NCBI RefSeq assembly: GCF_023650515.1
Contig: NZ_CP096016.1
Span: forward strand, 2,070,001 to 2,134,000
From: Alkalimarinus coralli
Lineage (GTDB): Bacteria; Pseudomonadota; Gammaproteobacteria; Pseudomonadales; Oleiphilaceae
DNA length: 64,000 nucleotides
Direction: 5' to 3'
In this document: piece after piece, positions 23,782 to 33,425 of the stretch
How the letters are laid out: every line of letters starts with the position of its first letter
Position numbering within the stretch: position 1 is the stretch's first letter
Made by a program: the position numbers and the translations under genes
The notes under the pieces: generated by a model
Database searches by the model: none
What the model saw: the letters and a program-made list of their open reading frames with translations, nothing else
What the model was told of the DNA's origin: nothing

Positions 23782-24462
23782 TCAATTGTTATCACCATCC
23801 AGAACCGTTTTCAATTTTTGCATTTGACTCTCTAAAGAAAAGCTAACACTAGAGGCCATGGAGAAAAAGCTTAGAAGCGCCTTAAGATTCGAGTCCCCTT
23901 CACAAACCGTGTGAATCCTTTGCCACAACGCCTGGTTTACCAGCTGTAACCGCTTATTTCTATCGACAAGGCCTTTCATAGCCCAATCAGGCTCCCGACC
24001 ACTGCGCATTTCAAAATGCTGCTGAATGAGATATATAGAGACATTTCTCAAAATAAACTCATCGCTTGAGGCAAATGGCATATGGTGCTGTGCCATAGGC
24101 TTTAATTCAGACAAAATAGGACACTTGCTGGTAGCCAGCACCAACCCCATGAGCGATCGTAACCCTTCTTCCAACCCAGCATGCTTTGAATAGTTTCTTT
24201 CTGGCGTGGTGACTTTTACATCAACCTTTTGAAATGCTGGCTGAGACTTAAAATCTGCTACCAATCGCTGTATATCTAACGCGGCCGGACAATATTTTTC
24301 GCTCTTTGCTAACGGGCAATTTGCACACTGGCAGTGCTCTAATCTAGTCCACTCCTCTGCATTTTCATCTGCCCACTCATCAGTTATCTGAGGTCGCTCA
24401 ATATCAACCTGATAAGCTAGCTGAGTGCTATCACTAAATTCAAAAACATAGTCAATTTTCAT
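23782..24462 (-). CDS. conserved protein with N-terminal cysteine cluster, function unknown
   Basis: A 226-residue cytoplasmic protein. C44, C46, C49 and C58 form a CxCxxCx8C cluster in the N-terminal part. A later segment SKCPILSELKPMAQHHMPFASSDE (C114, H126, H127) resembles a family of uncharacterised bacterial proteins that share a CP...L.PM..FH.PFAS pattern, as I remember it. The Cys/His content suggests a metal or Fe-S site, but this is inference. No operon partner is evident: uup lies downstream-distal on the same strand, 183 bases away. Confidence 0.78.
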   Translation of the reverse strand: MKIDYVFEFSDSTQLAYQVDIERPQITDEWADENAEEWTRLEHCQCANCPLAKSEKYCPAALDIQRLVADFKSQPAFQKVDVKVTTPERNYSKHAGLEEGLRSLMGLVLATSKCPILSELKPMAQHHMPFASSDEFILRNVSIYLIQQHFEMRSGREPDWAMKGLVDRNKRLQLVNQALWQRIHTVCEGDSNLKALLSFFSMASSVSFSLESQMQKLKTVLDGDNN

Positions 24463-24645
24463 TCGCCACTAACACCACTTATAACGATTCCTTAAAAACA
24501 AAATAGATCACTCTCTTACCCTTGGGTGTATTTAATCACCGTGGTTTATTTATAGCTTATGTTCAGAATAAACACACCCATCTAATTGATTTATTTTACA
24601 ATTATTTTATTTTTTAAAGATATTTTATGTAACAGCGTACAACAA

Positions 24646-26577
24646 CTATGAGCCCGACATAGCCTCCAGCTCCACCCAGCGCTCCATTGCGTCATTTAGC
24701 TCGCTCTCCACAGACTCAAGCTCAGCTAATTTTGCACTGACCAGCTCATGATCCTGACTATAAAACCCAGAATCGCTCGTTTCGTTTTGAAGCTCATCCA
24801 GCTTAGCTTCAAGCTGTTCTATTTTTGCCGGGAGCTTCTCTAATTCCAACTTATGTTTGTAGCTTAGCTTTTTACCTTTAGCAACGTCATTCTTAGTCGT
24901 TACTGATGACGACTCAGGCTTCTCGTCACGCCCTTCGGATGAATCCGCCAGTTTTTTGTTTCCGGCCTCCTTACCCAGCTCATCAAAACCTCCAGTATAT
25001 GAAACCCAGTCAGAATACCCCCCTATATACTCTTGAACCCTCCCTTCTTTTTCAAATACCAAGGTGCTTGTTACTACATTGTCTAAAAAATAGCGGTCAT
25101 GGCTTGTGATCAATAACGTGCCTTTAAATGAGGTCAATAACTCTTCAAGCAGCTCCAGGGTATCAACATCCAGGTCGTTGGTGGGCTCATCCATCACTAA
25201 AATGTTGGCAGGCTTACTGAACAGTTTAGCCAGTAATAGCCGGTTCGTTTCGCCACCTGAAAGCGCTTTTACAGGGGAGCGAGCCCGAGCAGCGGTAAAT
25301 AGAAAGTCATTTAGATAGCTAATTATATGCCTATCCTTTCCCGCAATAGAAAGAAACTCCCGTCCTTCTGAGACGTTATCTATCACTGTCTTTTCCGGAT
25401 CCAGCGCACCACGAAGCTGATCAAAGTAAGCAATATCAAGCTTTGTACCCGTTCTAACTTCTCCCTCCGTGGGTTTCAAACGGCCCAAAAGCAACTTTAA
25501 CAGCGTTGTTTTACCTGTCCCATTCTCGCCAATTAGTCCTATCCGGTCACCTCTCATGACCGATAGCGACAAGTTCTTAATCAGTGGACTCCCGCCAGGA
25601 TAGGCAAAACTAATATTCTGAGCCTCTGCCACCAACTTGCCTGAGAGAGAGGCCTCTTCTAGCGAAATTTTAGCTTTGCCTTGCTTCTCTCTTCTTTCCT
25701 GTCTAATTTTCCGCAAGCTTTCCAGGTTTCTTACCCGCCCCTCATTTCTTGTTCTTCTCGCCTTGATCCCCTGCCTTATCCAGACCTCTTCTTCTGATAG
25801 CTTTTTATCAAACAACGCATTTTGACGAGCCTCATCTTCCAATAGCTTTGCTTTACCCTCTAAATACCCCTCATAGTTGCCAGGCCATGATGTTAAATTT
25901 CCTCGGTCAAGTTCAACAATCCTAGTCGCCAAACGCTTTATGAAAGACCTGTCGTGACTAACAAAAAGCAGTGCACCGCGAAAGTCTATCAGTTGCTTTT
26001 CAAGCCAGGCAATAGCAGGTATATCCAGGTGGTTGGTTGGCTCATCCAAAATCAGCACATCAGGCTCATTAACCAGCGCTTTAGCTAATAAAACACGCCT
26101 GCGCCACCCTCCAGAGAGTGAGTTCATCTTGCTGTCGGGATCTAAGTTGAAGCGTTTAATAAGGTGGTCAACCTTGTTATTTAACGACCATCCATCACAT
26201 GCTTCGATTTTGGCCTGAACTCTCTCAAGCTCAACAAGACTGGATTCAGTAGACGCATGCTCTATCAACTCATGATACGTTGCTATCCAGCCCCCAACCT
26301 CATCCAATCCTTCTGCAACCACCTCAAAAACTGTTTTATCACTCGCGTCAGGGATATCTTGAGGCAGCGTACCAACCGTCACGCCATCCCGAAACCTAAT
26401 CACCCCTGAGTCCGGAAGTACATCACCCGATACAATTTTTAATAAAGAGGACTTCCCTTCTCCATTGCGCCCTACCAGACAGACACGCTCACCCGCCTCT
26501 ACCGAAAAATTAACACCATCCAGCAAGGGCTTAAGCCCGAATGCAAGACTTACATCATCAAACCTAACGTTTGACAT
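24646..26577 (-). CDS. uup: ABC-F family ATPase Uup
   Basis: Soluble ATPase with two ABC domains and no membrane segments. Walker A motifs are GRNGEGKSS and GENGTGKTT; signature motifs are LSGGWRRR and LSGGETNR; Walker B motifs are LILDEPTNHLD and LVMDEPTNDLD. A charged linker and a C-terminal coiled coil (about 565-640) complete the Uup architecture. The family acts on ribosomes and structured DNA and reduces transposon excision in E. coli. ATG 26577, with GGAG ten bases before, is preferred over the adjacent TTG at 26580. The length (643) is usual. Confidence 0.94.
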   Translation of the reverse strand: MSNVRFDDVSLAFGLKPLLDGVNFSVEAGERVCLVGRNGEGKSSLLKIVSGDVLPDSGVIRFRDGVTVGTLPQDIPDASDKTVFEVVAEGLDEVGGWIATYHELIEHASTESSLVELERVQAKIEACDGWSLNNKVDHLIKRFNLDPDSKMNSLSGGWRRRVLLAKALVNEPDVLILDEPTNHLDIPAIAWLEKQLIDFRGALLFVSHDRSFIKRLATRIVELDRGNLTSWPGNYEGYLEGKAKLLEDEARQNALFDKKLSEEEVWIRQGIKARRTRNEGRVRNLESLRKIRQERREKQGKAKISLEEASLSGKLVAEAQNISFAYPGGSPLIKNLSLSVMRGDRIGLIGENGTGKTTLLKLLLGRLKPTEGEVRTGTKLDIAYFDQLRGALDPEKTVIDNVSEGREFLSIAGKDRHIISYLNDFLFTAARARSPVKALSGGETNRLLLAKLFSKPANILVMDEPTNDLDVDTLELLEELLTSFKGTLLITSHDRYFLDNVVTSTLVFEKEGRVQEYIGGYSDWVSYTGGFDELGKEAGNKKLADSSEGRDEKPESSSVTTKNDVAKGKKLSYKHKLELEKLPAKIEQLEAKLDELQNETSDSGFYSQDHELVSAKLAELESVESELNDAMERWVELEAMSGS

Positions 26578-26844
26578 CAAATAAACTCCAACTTATTTTT
26601 TATTCAAGAAATAGGGCTTCTAGTTCGCCAAATATTTAATTTTGTCTATTCTTTAAGTGACTTAAGATCACTTAAAGTTGATGACGTTCAGCCTGAAAGC
26701 AGGCTATAACGCAAAATATGAACACAGGTTGACGAGAATATATCCTTCCAACCCAGATGACCAGTATAACCTTTTATCCATTCGCATTGAGGCCAGCATG
26801 CAGATAACAACTCCAACCAATCATTCTTTCACAGGAGAGCCGCT

Positions 26845-27435
26845 TTGACTGATCGCAATTACAGCTCCAGTGCAAACAGTCCCGACCTGGATTGGAGCCA
26901 AGTACGCGAGACCATAAATATGCTTACGCTAGCAGTAGCTCAAATTGAAAGCACAATGAAAGAGGGCGAACAATCAGTATCCGAACTTACCGAGTCGTTT
27001 ACCTATGTCGCTTCAAAGCTGAGCAACCTGGCAGAAAGCGGAAAGTCATTGCAGGCATCCAACACCTCTGACCAGGAAAGTATAATTGAGTCAATCAGAG
27101 GTGAATCGGAAGACATTCGCTCGCATGTTTCGAACGCGATAGTAGCATTTCAATTTTATGACCGATTAAGCCAAAGATTGGATCATGTAAAACGAGATCT
27201 GATGTGGCTGAGCGATGTAATCAGTACCCCTGATCAACTATACAACCCCTCTGCCTGGAGCAAACTTCAAAAAGATATTGCTTCAAACTATACAATGGAG
27301 GCTGAGCGAATAATGTTCGAGCACATTATGAAAGGGGCCACTATTGAGCAAGCCCTGGAGATCTACAAGCATCATTTCAATAAAACCCTGGATGAAAACG
27401 GAGACACCTCAGGGGATGATATAGAGCTATTCTGA
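26845..27435 (+). CDS. helical chemotaxis-associated protein, CheZ-like
   Basis: Starts at TTG with a strong AGGAGAG five bases before it; no better start exists. The 196-residue product is a long helical protein. The segment AFQFYDRLSQRLDHV contains D106-x-x-x-Q110, the spacing of the catalytic Asp and Gln of the CheY-P phosphatase CheZ. The C-terminus is an acidic linker ending DDIELF, similar in character to the CheY-binding tail of CheZ. Overall similarity to canonical CheZ is low, so the phosphatase role is inference. A cheV gene lies 1 kb away. It could instead be another coiled-coil scaffold. Confidence 0.7.
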   Translation: MTDRNYSSSANSPDLDWSQVRETINMLTLAVAQIESTMKEGEQSVSELTESFTYVASKLSNLAESGKSLQASNTSDQESIIESIRGESEDIRSHVSNAIVAFQFYDRLSQRLDHVKRDLMWLSDVISTPDQLYNPSAWSKLQKDIASNYTMEAERIMFEHIMKGATIEQALEIYKHHFNKTLDENGDTSGDDIELF

Positions 27436-27465
27436 CACCCAGACTCGATGCCAGTGCAGCTTACC

Positions 27466-28263
27466 TTAAGACTGTCTTTCCAGCACCTCGATAGAATCCC
27501 CTACCGTTAAATGCCCCTCTCCCCGATGCACAAGGTTCTGGCCAAAGCAAACCCCATACTCATTTCGCCTATAACCAGCCAGCGTTTTTAACGGCTCTTT
27601 TCCATGTTTTAGCGTATTTTCGTCGATGGTTGTCATGATACACCGTGAACAAGGCTTCACCACATCAAACTCAATACCTCCCACGCGTATTTTTTTCCAG
27701 CGATCTTCTTCATAGGCGTCGCAGCCGGAGACCACCAAATTAGGCCTAAATCTGGACATACCAACCGGGTTATCAAGCCGCGTGTTTAAATCATTAAGGG
27801 AGGCTTCTGAGATTAATAAAAAGGGAAAACCATCGGCAAAACTGACTCGCTGATTATAATCTGCATACTCTCTATCCACCTGTCGAAATGACCGATCAGG
27901 CATATATACAAGACGGACTTTTTTGTTCAATATCCCGGAGAACCAGTCCCCAACCTCAGAATGAGCCGCTAATACAGAAACCTCATCCCCCCATACTTTA
28001 ACGCTGCACGTCTCGGTAAAGTCATTAGGGGACACGCTTAATTCCTGATTACATGAGCTCTTAAATGCTAAAAGCCCATCGGCATCCTGAACCCCAATCG
28101 TCCCCATAACAGGGTGCTTACGCTGACTGATAAACGTGCCATCCTCGTCAACCAACATCCAGCGCCGATCATTTTTAATACCAAAATCATCTACAACAGC
28201 ACTGCTAAGCGACACACCTTTTAGCGACTTAACGGGGAATTTATTGATAGCGGTTAATTTCAT
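27466..28263 (-). CDS. MOSC-domain protein
   Basis: A 265-residue protein with an N-terminal MOSC beta-barrel domain (LTAINKFPVKSLKGVSLS, DRRWMLVDEDG) and a C-terminal MOSC domain containing the conserved cysteine in PCSRCIMTTID, as in YcbX/YiiM-type proteins. MOSC proteins transfer the molybdenum cofactor or detoxify N-hydroxylated compounds. The C-terminal [2Fe-2S] ferredoxin domain of full YcbX is absent, so a separate reductase is needed. It converges with the CheZ-like gene; the gap is 30 bases. Confidence 0.9.
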   Translation of the reverse strand: MKLTAINKFPVKSLKGVSLSSAVVDDFGIKNDRRWMLVDEDGTFISQRKHPVMGTIGVQDADGLLAFKSSCNQELSVSPNDFTETCSVKVWGDEVSVLAAHSEVGDWFSGILNKKVRLVYMPDRSFRQVDREYADYNQRVSFADGFPFLLISEASLNDLNTRLDNPVGMSRFRPNLVVSGCDAYEEDRWKKIRVGGIEFDVVKPCSRCIMTTIDENTLKHGKEPLKTLAGYRRNEYGVCFGQNLVHRGEGHLTVGDSIEVLERQS

Positions 28264-28402
28264 TATATTCTCGAGTAAAAGAGCTCAAAAGAAGCAAAGT
28301 ATAAAATTAAGAGGGGGACTACGATAAGTAGCACGACAATAATTGTGATAGTGAATGTAATGTAGAAAGGTGATTTAACGCAAGCCCCTTATTTAGAGGC
28401 CA

Positions 28403-29326
28403 TTAACTTGAAACGCTCTTTAATCTATCTTGCACAACAACAGCTAACTCATCTGGCTGAAACTTCGATAGAAACCCATCACAACCAACCTTTTCCACCA
28501 TCGCCTGATTAAAGCTGCCACTCAAAGAGGTATGCAGCACTACATAAATATCCTTTAAGCGCTCATCTTGCCTTATCGCCGTGGTCAACATATAACCGTC
28601 CATTTCGGGCATTTCTGCATCGGTAATCACCATTAACAGGCTGTCAATCTCTCCCTTCTCCGCCCACTCCTTAAGCATATTGTGCGCCTCAAGCCCGTTT
28701 GTCGCGCAAACAACTTCGAGCCCTAACTTCTCGACCGTGCTTCTGGCCTGCCCTATGGCAACTGGCGAGTCATCAACAATAAGAACCCTTCGCCCAACCG
28801 CATTTGAGAGCACTTCATGATCTAATATATCTTCCGATATATCAGTGTTGTAAGGCACGATCTCAGCCAATACCTTTTCAACGTCAATAATTTCGACCAG
28901 CTTATCTTCATAACGCGTAATCGCGGTAAGGTAATGGTTTCGCCCAGCCCCTTTGGGTGGCGGCAGGATATCTCCCCAGTTCATATTAACAATTCTGTCC
29001 ACTCCACCGATAAGAAATCCTTGAACCGTCCTATTGTATTCAGTGACGATGATAGTCGAATCGCTTGTAGGCTTTATAGCTGGCATTTTAATGGCCATAC
29101 TCAAATTTATTATTGGCACTGTCCTGCCACGCAAATGCGTAACACCACATACGGCGGGGTGCTCATGAGGCATTTGTGTCAAGCTCGTCAACTTAAGCAC
29201 CTCTTGAATTTTAAACACATTAATAGCGAAGGTTTGACGCCCATTTAAGTTGAACATCAGCAACTCTAACCGATTTTCGCCAACTAACTGGGTTCGCTGA
29301 TTAACAGAGTCTAAAACCCCGGCCAT
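28403..29326 (-). CDS. cheV: chemotaxis coupling and response-regulator protein CheV
   Basis: CheW-like domain (about 10-160) fused to a receiver domain (about 175-305), the CheV architecture that couples chemoreceptors to CheA and is itself a phosphate sink. The receiver is intact: VDDS acid pocket, phospho-acceptor Asp in TDAEMPEMDG, HTSLS, and LSKF lysine. ATG 29326, five bases after GGAGG, is chosen because MAGVLDSVNQRTQLVGENRLELL matches the family N-terminus. The frame also has a GTG six bases upstream that lies within the Shine-Dalgarno sequence. Confidence 0.96.
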   Translation of the reverse strand: MAGVLDSVNQRTQLVGENRLELLMFNLNGRQTFAINVFKIQEVLKLTSLTQMPHEHPAVCGVTHLRGRTVPIINLSMAIKMPAIKPTSDSTIIVTEYNRTVQGFLIGGVDRIVNMNWGDILPPPKGAGRNHYLTAITRYEDKLVEIIDVEKVLAEIVPYNTDISEDILDHEVLSNAVGRRVLIVDDSPVAIGQARSTVEKLGLEVVCATNGLEAHNMLKEWAEKGEIDSLLMVITDAEMPEMDGYMLTTAIRQDERLKDIYVVLHTSLSGSFNQAMVEKVGCDGFLSKFQPDELAVVVQDRLKSVSS

Positions 29327-29513
29327 GCACACCTCCAGGAAAACACAATAGATAAAACATCTGATTTATAAACACTTATCATCAAGTGTAGATCAAAATA
29401 GTTACTTATATGAACGTTGATTAAATAAAATAGCGACAGGTAGATGTAACTAAAGGGACTTTTTAAGATTAGTAATCTATAAAATATAGATACTAGGGAT
29501 GTAAAATAATATT

Positions 29514-29589
29514 TGGAGCGGGAAACGAGATTCGAACTCGCGACCCCAACCTTGGCAAGGTTGTGCTCTACCAACTGAGCTATTCCCGC
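29514..29589 (-). tRNA. tRNA-Gly (GCC)
   Basis: A 76-base cloverleaf on the minus strand: acceptor GCGGGAA/TTCCCGC, D-arm GCTCAGTTGGTAGAGC, anticodon loop with GCC inside the CAACC/GGTTG stem, T-arm with GTTCGAATC, and encoded CCA. It is nearly identical to E. coli tRNA-Gly(GCC). Confidence 0.98.
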
Positions 29590-29849
29590 TTAATAGAATT
29601 GGTTTCTGATTTGAACTTAGTATCAGCTAGATAATACCGACGAAACCATCTTTCAACTTCCAGCCGAATCAACAAGTTATAAAACTTAAAGCCCGTAATC
29701 TCGAAGTGGTGCGTATTATAGGGAGGTGAATTTTATGTTGCAAGCCCTATGTTAGTTTTTTTAGCAGCGAGCTTTTACTATCAGGAATAAGGCAGAAAGG
29801 TAGCACGGCTATTTTCATCGCCTACCTTTCAAGCCCAAAGGGTTTGGAT

Positions 29850-30557
29850 CTATGGTTGCATTAATATATGAATGGCTCGCTTTAGGATTGCGCGAGTTTT
29901 TACTTCATCTATATCACCGTCACTCACAATCCCCTCATAAAGAAGGCCTTGAACAGAGCTTATAATAAACATGGCGTCTTCTTTCGGAGCTGGCGCATTC
30001 GCGGCACTTAAAAAGTCGATGAGCCGACTGTACCAGACCCCTCGATACTCTCTTGCCAGCGGCTTAAGGCGCTCATCTCTGACCGCCTCAAGTAAAAACG
30101 CCATCTCTGCAAGCAAATCTTCTTTTCTGAACTTAACTTGCGCCCTGATATAGGTGACCCCCATATCAATCAGGTCGTTGGAAAATTTCTCTCTTACTTC
30201 AGTACTTTCGTGAATTTTCTTTACATCGTACTGACTCACCAGCTTATTCAGCTCACCATAAAACAGGTCGAGAACCTGAAGGCTTTTTTCAGCAAATAGC
30301 ATAAACGAATCACTAATAAGCTCTTCAATATCCTTAAAATAATAAGTCGTAGATGCGAGTGGCACATTCGCTTCTTTAGCTACAGCCCTGTGCTTAACAC
30401 CCCTGATCCCTTCGCGTGAAACAATTCTCAGTGCAGCCTCTAAGATCTCTTTGCGCCGATGCTCACTCTTGGCTCTGGCAGCTTTTCGCCCCTGGTACTG
30501 AATAGAGCTTTTTAATGACTCAAACTCGTTCGTCGTTACAGCTGTTTCGGTATTCAT
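29850..30557 (-). CDS. TetR-family transcriptional regulator
   Basis: A 235-residue repressor-type protein. Residues about 33-80 form the TetR helix-turn-helix domain (RRKEILEAALRIVSREGIRG, then HRAVAKEANVPLASTTYYFKD). The C-terminal ligand-binding domain is all helical and of unknown specificity. An extended, charged N-terminus of about 30 residues precedes the DNA-binding domain. It is monocistronic and divergent from an orphan secreted gene 565 bases away. The sequence does not look like PsrA, so it is probably not the regulator of the fadB operator. Confidence 0.92.
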   Translation of the reverse strand: MNTETAVTTNEFESLKSSIQYQGRKAARAKSEHRRKEILEAALRIVSREGIRGVKHRAVAKEANVPLASTTYYFKDIEELISDSFMLFAEKSLQVLDLFYGELNKLVSQYDVKKIHESTEVREKFSNDLIDMGVTYIRAQVKFRKEDLLAEMAFLLEAVRDERLKPLAREYRGVWYSRLIDFLSAANAPAPKEDAMFIISSVQGLLYEGIVSDGDIDEVKTRAILKRAIHILMQP

Positions 30558-31122
30558 GATTTAATATCCAACTTACCTGCGTTGAGAAAAAATTCTACTG
30601 ATTTGTTTTTTTCTTTTTAACAGCAGAATGACTAAAATTTGTTCCATTCTATCAAAATACCAGCAGTCACAACATTGACTTATTCCCGTTTTCACTGGTT
30701 TTTCGAATTTGTTACATTTATAGAGACCTCTGCACGACGTTATGAGCGAATCAAAGACAAGGAAAAACATGACGAAAAAGCGCAGTTTATATGTAATAAG
30801 TCCCGGTCGACCCAGGAGAGCGCACCATTTTGAGTCATTTTTTAACGCTGTATTTGTAAGCGCAGTAGTCGTGCAACAGTCTCTTATATACCTATATCTG
30901 CTTAATTAGGCAGGCATTTTTATTCTACCTGCTCAAAAAAATAAATCTGCCCGCCCTCCTCTAATCAGCCTATTGGTTCGCAATAAAAAAAATATATAGT
31001 GGCAGATGTGCAAAATACCGTGTTAAATAAACCTATTGCTTTATAGATCTCGTTCTTGATTTGCTGTCTGTCTAACCTATTATCAGCAAAGTCACTGTAC
31101 TTAACGCCATAGCCAAATTTAA
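30558..31122. other. intergenic region between tetR-type gene and secreted orphan
   Basis: 565 bases without a supportable gene. An AGAATG/CATTCT inverted repeat at 30626-30651, about 70 bases upstream of the regulator, might be an autoregulatory operator. A 64-codon plus-strand ORF (30639-30833) has no recognisable features. Confidence 0.45.
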
Positions 31123-31719
31123 ATGACGCTTTTTTATACAACCAGACACATCTTCCAAGTAAAAAACGCTATCGCATCTGTGTTGGCACTCTTTCTTTCA
31201 CTGCAAGCGACCGCAGTTGCCGATGAAACCAAACACAGTTACCAGTCATGTACCGTAATTACCACCGAGCTCCTTACTACAGCCCAGTTATACGGAAGAG
31301 GAATACCTTTAGAGTCACTGATAGAAAGCCTCCCTGACCTGACTCCCGAAGGTGAGAAAAAAGTAAAATCAACATACAGTTTGATCAATAAATCCGACCT
31401 AATTTCTACCTATTCGGCCATCAACTCGGATTATGCGAAGTGCGCAAAAAAAGTCTATTCACACCAAGGAAAGCCAGCATACAAAACGCGCGAGTATGGT
31501 TATTATTATTGCTCAGGCGAGAACAAACTAAGGTACGAGATCATCTTAGCCATATTCCTTAAGCGAACAAGAGAAGAGGTGATTCCACAAATACCAACCT
31601 CAAGACAACGAATTGCTGCGCATTATTTTGATGTCGCAGAACGAGACGGCCTAGAGGCTGTTTTTGACCTAATGGCTAGCAGCTTAAAACACTGTGTGAC
31701 TCAAATTGCCCCTCTTTAG
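31123..31719 (+). CDS. secreted protein of unknown function with four cysteines
   Basis: A 198-residue product. An n-region followed by hydrophobic AIASVLALFLSLQATAVA forms a signal peptide, cleaved probably before DETKHSY. The mature domain has four cysteines (CTVITT, YAKCAKK, YYYCSGE, KHCVTQ), consistent with two disulfides in the periplasm. I do not recognise the family. No good ribosome-binding site precedes the ATG. It stands alone between a TetR-type gene and tRNA-Glu, so context gives no role. Confidence 0.65.
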   Translation: MTLFYTTRHIFQVKNAIASVLALFLSLQATAVADETKHSYQSCTVITTELLTTAQLYGRGIPLESLIESLPDLTPEGEKKVKSTYSLINKSDLISTYSAINSDYAKCAKKVYSHQGKPAYKTREYGYYYCSGENKLRYEIILAIFLKRTREEVIPQIPTSRQRIAAHYFDVAERDGLEAVFDLMASSLKHCVTQIAPL

Positions 31720-31888
31720 TATTGAAATACAGCTAGAACAAACCTACTCCCCCCAACATGCCATTTAAATATTACTCAGCTTTTATAATACTGTGCTTTT
31801 ATAATACCCGGAATTTATAATGCATAGTTGTTGACATAGCAGAATGGCCAACATAGAATACGCGCCACCTTGACGAGGCAAACTTTGC

Positions 31889-31964
31889 GTCCCCTTCGTC
31901 TAGAGGCCTAGGACACCGCCCTTTCACGGCGGTAACAGGGGTTCGACTCCCCTAGGGGACGCCA
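31889..31964 (+). tRNA. tRNA-Glu (TTC)
   Basis: A 76-base cloverleaf: acceptor GTCCCCT/AGGGGAC, anticodon loop CTTTCAC (anticodon TTC) within CCGCC/GGCGG, T-loop GTTCGACTC, discriminator G and encoded CCA. Confidence 0.98.
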
Positions 31965-31975
31965 CTTATTCCAAA

Positions 31976-32008
31976 AGCCCGTGTAATTAATTACACGGGC
32001 TTTTTTTA
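31976..32008 (+). terminator. terminator of tRNA-Glu
   Basis: Stem AGCCCGTGTAA/TTACACGGGCT with a short loop, immediately followed by a run of T. It begins 12 bases after the tRNA. Confidence 0.88.
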
Positions 32009-32134
32009 TTTTTTAAGCCTTAAACCTCTGTTTCAAAAAATCCCACCTCCTCCTTTATATTTATACCCTATACTGAGATAAGTCCGTTCTTTTAGAACCG
32101 CATACCATAATAATAACCTTTCAGAGATCAATAA

Positions 32135-33345
32135 ATGACTGACCAAAGTGTATTACTGGCAAGACAGCCTATTTATGATACTCAACAAAACCTCTTCGCT
32201 TACGAACTCCTTTTTCGTCCGGAAGACAAAGGCGACATGCCTGACTTTGACGGAAATATAGCGACATCTCGCGTACTGCTTAATGCCTTTACAGAAGGCG
32301 ATATAGAAAAAATATCCGGCGGGCTCCCTGCATTTATTAACTTTACAAAAGAACTACTTCTCTCTCCCCCCCATTTAATCCAGAGCATATCGTAGTTGAG
32401 GTATTAGAGGATATTGTTATCGATGATGATGTGGTAATCGCCATAAAAAACCTGAAACGACAAGGATACCGTATCGCTTTAGATGATTTTGTAATGGAAG
32501 AGCGCTACAAGCCGCTATTGCCATTGGCAGACATTATCAAACTTGAACTACCCGCAATGAGCGCTGCTGAACTTAAAGGAACGATCACGCACCTAAAGAC
32601 ATTTTCGGCATCACTTTTGGCAGAAAAAATTGAGACTATGGCGGAGTATAAGCTTTGTAAAGATCTTGGCTGCGACCTCTTTCAGGGGTATTTTTTAAGC
32701 AAGCCCGAAATAGTAAAGGGCCGAAAGCTGCCACAAAACAAATTAGCCGTACTTCAGCTCATAGGAGAGCTTCAAAACCCGGCGGTCAATGTCACCCAGC
32801 TTAATGAAATAATTTCCAAAGACCCCACTCTGAGCTTTAAACTCCTTAAATTGGTCAACTCCGCAGCATACCGACGGGCAAGAACAATTGAGTCGATTCA
32901 TATGGCCGTGATGATGCTAGGTATTAGCAAGATAAAGAGCTGGTCCAGCTTGCTGGCACTAAGCAAAATGGAAGATAAGCCAATCGCGTTGAGGCAAATT
33001 TCACTAGCCCGTGCGAAACTATGTGAGCTTTTATCTGCCAAGCTATCACCAGAGCAAAGCGACCTGTATTTTACTACGGGGCTGCTTTCGAGTCTTGATG
33101 TTTACTTTGATACGCCGTTAAAAGAGCTGTTACTATCAATTCCATTAGAGGGAACCATATCCGATGCACTGATTCATTATCGAGGAAAAGCCGGTCTTGC
33201 ACTTCACACCGCAAAACACTATGAGCAATCAAAGTGGCAGGCCATTCACTGGAATTTACTGGAGAAATTTAACATATCAAAGCTGGAGCTGAATCAGCTT
33301 TATATAGAAAGTGCAGTTTGGGCAGGCGAGCACGCAGAGGAATAA
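32135..33345 (+). pseudogene. EAL-HDOD signalling protein, frameshifted at a C7 tract
   Basis: Two consecutive frames encode one YuxH-like protein. Residues from 32135 give the N-terminal part of a degenerate EAL domain (LARQPIYDTQQNLFAYELLFRP...FINFTKELL). The remainder, readable from about 32374 in another frame, gives EHIVVEVLEDI, IALDDF, FQGYFLSKPE, then an HDOD domain (KLAVLQLIGELQ...SKDPTLSFKLLKLVNSAAY). The switch lies at seven C (32366-32372). Eight or five C would restore one frame of about 403 codons. EAL is already ELL, so it is probably a c-di-GMP effector rather than an enzyme. The break may be a true mutation, a phase-variable tract or a sequencing error. Confidence 0.8.
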
Positions 33346-33425
33346 TGCCGTCATACCAAGCCTGCATGGCGGCAATGATTAAATATATGAAACCGCGTCC
33401 AAGTACGCTAAAACGTTCTTTACAC

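Noticed and set aside
29795-29830. Terminator after the TetR-type gene (GAAAGGTAG/CTACCTTTC)
   Set aside because: Stem of only nine AT-rich pairs, an 18-base loop and no U-tract; not reported as a feature.
29850-30557. TetR gene as psrA, the regulator of fadBA
   Set aside because: Its DNA-binding helix and N-terminal extension do not resemble PsrA, and it has no matching operator in its own upstream region.
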